Shown: piece by piece, positions 60,001 to 64,000 of the stretch
Position numbering within the stretch: position 1 is the first letter of the stretch
Layout of the letters: each line of letters begins with the position of its first letter
From: Bugula neritina
Lineage: Eukaryota > Bryozoa > Gymnolaemata > Cheilostomatida > Bugulidae
NCBI GenBank assembly: GCA_964035545.1
Contig: OZ037768.1
Coordinates: 18,145,700 to 18,209,699 of the forward strand
Length of the DNA: 64,000 nt
Reading direction: 5' to 3'
Notes under the pieces: generated by a model
Seen by the model: only the letters and a program-made list of their open reading frames with translations
Databases searched by the model: none
What the model was told of the DNA's origin: nothing
Program-made: the position numbers and the translations under genes

Positions 60001-63000
60001 TTGTTTTCATTATTCAGTTATTTATTTGTATCACAGCCAAAATTATTACAAACATGTCATTTTACACTGAAATATTAAGTCGGTTGATGAAAGTACTGAC
60101 CGTGTGTAAGTATTAACTCTGTGTAGTACTGACTATGTAATACTGACTGTATAATACCGTGTAGGTAAAAGACGCTCTGAGTAATAAACTGGTTGGATAT
60201 CAAACCCCTGTCACAATCAACCCTGAGACTGGAGCCATCTGCCTGGCCGACTCCCAGAGCGATATTCTCCTGCCCCTGGTGAAAATACCGGAAGTTATTG
60301 ACTGGCTGTCAGATGTCGAGCTTAAGATGGCCAAAGAGGCCAAGCCTCAGGAAACTCTGGAAGGATTGGTGGACCAAATCAACGGACTGCAGGTGTGTTG
60401 TGTAATGAGAAATACTCTTCAAGTTGTTGGCAGTGGTCGTTTTAAAATGGATTTATTAGTATAATTTAGATTCGAAGTATTGATTGAGATTTTAAACATT
60501 AATGTTTTAAAAACTCAAGTATAGTGCTTTAGTATATTTACATGGTGAAGCTAACTTCTTCTACTTATGGTTCATGTTTTGACACTGATCTGTGTATCTT
60601 CTAGTCTCTACAGCAACAAGTAGCTGATAAAAAGAATGAAATAGACACACTGGTGTGTGAGGCTCAGGAACTGCTGGAGTCAAGGCCAGGGGGAGACAAA
60701 TCAGAACTGCAGCAACAACAGTATCAACAGTTAAAAATAGCATCCTCCGATCTAAAGGCTACGTGTGAAAAGGTAGGATTTTATTAGAAGTTGTTTTACC
60801 TTGGTCACAAGTAATAAGAGCAGGGCATCTCACTATACAAACAAACTATGCAACGTTTGTTGGTTAAGATATTTCCAATTAATGAGAAATTATCATGAAA
60901 CTTTGAAACTTGTTTTTTTCTTGTAGTACTTTAACTGAAAATATACCTTGGCAGCTAGTTATTTTCTGTTGCTGCTGCTTTTTTTACTAAAAGTGAAGTT
61001 TATGTCAGAAAGTTGGTTTGACAAGCAGTTTAGGGTCAGAAGAGTTGCACAAAAGCATGTTTTTATTAAATATCAATATTTTGGCAAAGTGTGGTACTAT
61101 TTTTAAAAAAATCTATCAGTAAACTTATTTAATTTAGTTTTTATTTAAAAATAGTTGAATAATAGTGTTTGTCAAGTGCAATTTAAAGTTAGTACAGCTT
61201 AAGGTCATTATAGTCTCTGAAAATGTTTGATAACATTAGCTGACTTTAATATGCGTGTTATAAATATATGACACGTTTTCTTCAAAAAGATTGGACAACT
61301 CTTATTCATCTATTACAACCAGTTCTCTGTCAACAGTCACTGTCAAAGTCTAGACATGATGGGGCAGTATTAATATATTATATAAGGAAAGACAACCTAC
61401 TTAATTATTCTTTTTAGGTAAACAAACAGAACAAAGCTCAACTGAAAAGGCTGCAGACAATGCGAGGATTTTTGGAGGAATACAAGGACAAACATGACAG
61501 TTTTGGTGAGTGGATCTCAAACGCAGAGAGCAAGATCCAGACAGCAGGAAACATCGTTACTGACTTAGAGCACCTGCAAGAGCATGCCGAAGCTTTGGAG
61601 GTGAGACATCTAGTGGTAATACGTTTAGTAGTGGTAATATATCTAGTGATTGTAATATATCTAGTGATGGTAATATATCTAGTGATGGTAATATATCTAG
61701 TGGTGGTAATAGCATTTAGTAGTGGTGTGCCTATGGCAGTAATATGTGAGTGAGAGCTATGAAGTAGGTTACGGGTGTGCTGGGCTGTGCTGTGTGGTTC
61801 AACTAAAGTTATACCTTCCAAAGCAATTGATTCTCAAGAAAGCTGTGATGGGTCAGGGAACTGGTAATAATTTTGAACAGCTGGTTGTATTGTTAGGTAA
61901 CTTATTAATTCTAATTGATGAGCTGCGTTTGTGAGATGAAGGCTTGTGTTTTACTTGTAAATATTTTAATTTGAAGAGTTATGTTCTGATGTACTAATTA
62001 TTAACACAAATTTAGAAATTGGAAGCTGAAACACTAGCAAACCAGTCGGCTTCTAGCCCTGGTAATAAGCAGGAGCAGGTAAATTTCAACATAATAAAAA
62101 TCTTATTTTCCTTTCAACAATGATATTAATGTCGCCATTTTGTGATTTGGCAGCGGTTGTGGGTATATTGGAATAATTTTTTTCTTAACCAGTTTATTTC
62201 CTGAAGCGTAATGGAATGCATTACAAGTAGTAGAATTTGTCTATGTGGCTCATTTTTTATTTTAATGTCATCAATATCTTGGAAATTTAAATTCGGCTCG
62301 TAAACTTTTTAATCCCTTAGAAATATTTATTCCTTTTAGAAAATTTGATTGATCTGATTACATTTTAATTATCCAAGTATTTCCTTACCATTGCAGCTAC
62401 TGCGATTGCAGCCACCTTTTTTATTATCGTATTTATAATGCTTTTGTAATTTCACTTGACTGTCACCAATTTATGAATTGTCTACTCATGCTTGTAGGTT
62501 TCAGAATAATTTGTGCACGCTCTAATCATGCACGTGCACACAGGAATACTTATCTGCTGCATCTCTAACATTAGCCGTTGTAGTCTATCCTCCTAGAATT
62601 GTTTTATAAGCAGCTCCGAGTTGGGGGTGACTGAGTGCAGTAGTTTGAGGTTCTTGAGTTTGGATTACTGGGACCTCAAAGCTCCAACCCCAACCCCAAA
62701 CCTCAAACTATTGCACTCAGCCACCCCTAACTCGGAGCTGTTTATAGAACAATCCATACTCCTATTGCTACTTAATATTTATAGCCATCGTAGCCATATA
62801 GACACAAATGCTCATCCATCACCTTGTGACGTTGTCATCTAGCATCTGAATATCTTCACATATTCATCAGCTGATGGTGAAGAGTAGTTGTTAGACAATG
62901 CTGTATAATTTGTGCTGGATATTTGCAGCAACTCCAAGAGGAGATAACCCAACAAGATCAGAAAGTGCTGGGCATGCAGACGACATGCTTCAAGTTCCTT

Positions 63001-63912
63001 GCCGAGGCTAATGTAAGTTGACAACAGTCATCATGCAATTGTAAAATCCTGATTTCTAGGCATTAATCAGTATATTAATAAAGAATTCCATAGACCACCA
63101 GCTAAATACTGCATATTGAGAAGTTTGAAAATATTGGTGTCCAATTCAGTCTTAAATATAAAAGCTATATTTATTATAATTCCCTTTATAAATATATTTT
63201 AAGGAATACGAGAAGTCATTGGATGCTTACCGGGAGACGATTCACAAGCCCCTACCTAAGGAAAGCATTCACCTGCCAGAACCTCAACTACAAACCACTA
63301 CCGATATTGTCGGGGAACAGTACCGACAGCTCAAAGCAGCTAACACCACCTTCAAGGAAGAGGTATTTTACTGTTAACCTAAACTTATTAATTGTAATTA
63401 TCATTAGACTAGGAAATTTGAACATTTGTATTTGATATTCATTTATTTCAGCTGTGGCATAGTTTTTATTATTTGCTTTTTAAAGATGTCTGATTAGACC
63501 AAAGTTGTTTTTTTCAGGAAATGAGAAACATTTTCATCTTTTATTTTTAAATTTGTTGTCTTTGTTGCATCTTGTAGTGTTTCTACTGAGTAAACATCTA
63601 CCATAGATGATGTACATAGCAGCATTGGTTTAGGTTAGCAAGTGACTGCTGTTACGCTACATACCTTAATATAAACATGTCACCCTGTTCATCACCATTA
63701 GGTGGAAGAAACCATACAAAAGGCTCAGACATACAAAGAACTGGATACTCAACTAGTTGATTGGCTAGCCGTTACCAAGGAACGAGTGGATGAAGTAACA
63801 AGCCTACCAGTTGACTTGACTTCTGCTGATTCTATCAAACATGTCAATGATGAACTCAACCACCTAGCAGCAGACATCGAAACAAACAGACCCACCATAA
63901 ACAAACTGAAAG
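39015..63912 (+). CDS. spectraplakin (MACF/dystonin/Shot type), partial, 24 exons seen
   Basis: Exons: 39015-39104, 40549-40620, 41586-41702, 43467-43562, 44181-44294, 45780-45926, 46421-46483, 46795-46886, 47486-47594, 48228-48390, 48770-48837, 49707-49831, 52715-52852, 54192-54359, 55020-55204, 57911-59344, 59572-59843, 60165-60392, 60605-60772, 61418-61600, 62016-62078, 62929-63012, 63204-63362, 63702-63912. All join in phase, about 1,516 codons, and continue past the window. Spectraplakins link actin, microtubules and junctions. Seen in order: plakin-domain spectrin-type helices, an SH3 (FSINEGDECLIVDNSNQIAW), further helices, a short acidic linker, plakin repeats, then spectrin-type coiled repeats. 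The usual N-terminal CH-CH actin-binding domain and first plakin helices are not found. The exon 59572 donor is uncertain (59822, 59828 or 59843). Family certain, paralogue not; boundaries are mine. Confidence 0.87.
41112..41241. mobile_element. fragment of the CAGTGC element family
   Basis: Shares CTCAATTCGTGACATATTAG and the end GAGAAAGGGGGCACTG with the complete copy at 44659-44930. The left terminus has decayed. In a spectraplakin intron. Confidence 0.5.
43184..43339. mobile_element. 156-bp TIR element (GGWGCAG family)
   Basis: Imperfect ends GGAACAGTAGTGGAGAAATT and (reversed) GGTGCAGCAACGCAGAAATT, flanked by ATTA at 43180-43183 and 43340-43343. Related in reverse orientation to 52460-52597. 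Non-coding, in a spectraplakin intron. Confidence 0.65.
44659..44930. mobile_element. 272-bp TIR element with TA duplication
   Basis: Ends CAGTGCTTCCTCCGTATCTC and (reversed) CAGTGCTCCCTCTATATCTC, flanked by TA at 44657-44658 and 44931-44932. CAGT ends with a TA duplication suggest a pogo/Tc1-type non-autonomous element. Internally GTGACATAGTA recurs near 44708 and, in a variant form, near 44790. Intronic in the spectraplakin gene. Confidence 0.75.
45290..45395. repeat. short tandem array, TTTTAACTAATAAT type
   Basis: Irregular tandem copies of TAGTTTTAACTAATAATAGA-like units in a spectraplakin intron. Confidence 0.6.
45780..46886 (+). other. plakin-domain helix plus SH3 (spectraplakin exons 6-8)
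   Basis: Exon 45780-45926 gives a helix (LTGTLLQMQQHVESLNEM) then PVKAKSLLSFTHGE; exons 46421-46483 and 46795-46886 give NEGDECLIVDNSNQIAWL and VRNEAGQEDELPPVILVLSS. In plakins an SH3 is inserted within a spectrin repeat at this point; acidic residues, the Trp after IA and the PPVI end match that fold. Its binding groove is poor for classical Pro-rich ligands in known plakins, so a structural role is likely. Confidence 0.75.
52460..52597. mobile_element. 138-bp TIR element (GGWGCAG family)
   Basis: Ends GGTGCAGTAATGGAGCAATT and (reversed) GGAGCAGTAGTGGAGAAATT, with TA on both sides. Same family as 43184-43339, opposite orientation. It lies about 120 bp before a spectraplakin exon. Confidence 0.65.
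54427..54699. mobile_element. 273-bp TIR element with TAA target duplication
   Basis: Ends ACCCTCATTCACACTTACCG and (reversed) CCCCTCATTCACATTTACCG, continuing TAACGTA on both sides, flanked by TAA at 54424-54426 and 54700-54702. PIF/Harbinger-like by its TWA duplication. It lies about 65 bp after the exon 54192-54359 donor. Confidence 0.78.
56565..56653. mobile_element. fragment of the CACTGCGTTTCCAT family
   Basis: Only the right end is clear, CAGCATGGAAACACAGTG. The inner sequence AAACCACAACCAAAAGTTCA resembles the copy at 7478-7604. Intronic. Confidence 0.45.
61609..61712. repeat. 18-bp tandem repeat in spectraplakin intron
   Basis: About five units of TAGTGATGGTAATATATC starting within 10 bp of the exon 61418-61600 donor. 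Units differ by a few substitutions. Confidence 0.8.
62598..62755. repeat. fold-back inverted repeat (about 158 bp)
   Basis: Left arm 62598-62651 (ATTGTTTTATAAGCAGCTCC..., GAGTTGGGGGTGACTGAGTG) and right arm 62700-62755 (CACTCAGCCACCCCTAACTC, GGAGCTGTTTATAGAACAAT) are about 90% complementary around a short loop with AACCCCAACCCC. Intronic; a MITE-like hairpin or palindromic duplication. Confidence 0.85.
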
Positions 63913-64000
63913 GTAGTTTAACACCAGTTATTCATAAATGCATGGATAATAAATTGTTCTGGTTTCATTATGTCTATCTTTTACTGCCATCATTGACTAG

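Larger units (their letters stand above)
60165..63912 (+). other. start of the spectrin-repeat rod of the spectraplakin
   Basis: Seven exons encode heptad-rich helices with spectrin-type tryptophans: EVIDWLSDVELKMAKEA, FGEWISNAESKIQTAG and LVDWLAVTKERVDEVT. Spacing near 100-110 residues fits triple-helical repeats. Intron phase is 0 for most of these exons, which would let repeats expand by exon duplication. Confidence 0.82.

Noticed and set aside
61438-61821. Minus-strand ORF rich in TRYITI repeats
   Set aside because: Antisense of a coding exon and of the adjacent 18-bp tandem repeat.

Overview
This window is animal nuclear DNA: AT-rich, with genes split by GT-AG introns (about 80 bp to 3 kb). 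All four host genes have metazoan orthologues: a MINDY3-type deubiquitinase, a WDR73-type WD-repeat protein, a TRIM-type RING/B-box protein and a spectraplakin. With no outside comparison I can only say an invertebrate, possibly an early-branching one such as a sponge; that last step is a guess.

Layout. 1-1322 is upstream sequence with no gene seen. 1323-6324 (+) is a complete 11-exon MINDY3 gene. It is tail-to-tail with a complete 7-exon WDR73 gene at 10133-6948 (-). 10134-11059 is minisatellite and simple repeat. 11060-19014 is a nearly intact, GC-rich Ty3/gypsy LTR retrotransposon on the minus strand: LTRs of 386 and 388 bp that differ by one substitution and one AC unit, a tRNA-Leu-type primer site, gag, a pol broken by in-frame TGA codons, and then an extra coding block after pol with an acidic region, two C2H2-like fingers and a coiled coil. 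19015-23900 is one copy of a long non-coding duplicated unit, which received a 555-bp solo LTR. 23907-29016 (+) is a 7-exon TRIM-like gene with a SINE in intron 1 and a terminal-inverted-repeat element in intron 4. 29017-38990 is a repeat-rich interval: a 424-bp TIR element, a solo LTR with an odd 52-bp flanking duplication, a hAT-like element with an (AT)n core nested in a second copy of the 424-bp family, the second copy of the non-coding unit, and a small TIR element with TTA target duplication. 39015 to the end (+) is most of a spectraplakin: plakin domain with SH3, plakin repeats mostly in one 1.4-kb exon, then spectrin-type coiled repeats running off the right edge.

The host genes are not functionally linked. 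The most interesting possible system is inside the retrotransposon. Its extra ORFs look like a DNA-binding regulator (acidic N-terminus, zinc fingers, coiled coil), and its LTR carries three tandem 26-27 bp palindromes just upstream of a TATA box. Two solo LTRs of related elements keep the same layout (palindromic TCGG/CCGA block, TATA, AATAAA) with different palindrome sequences. A retrotransposon carrying its own transcription factor and operator-like array is an inference from this layout, not something shown.
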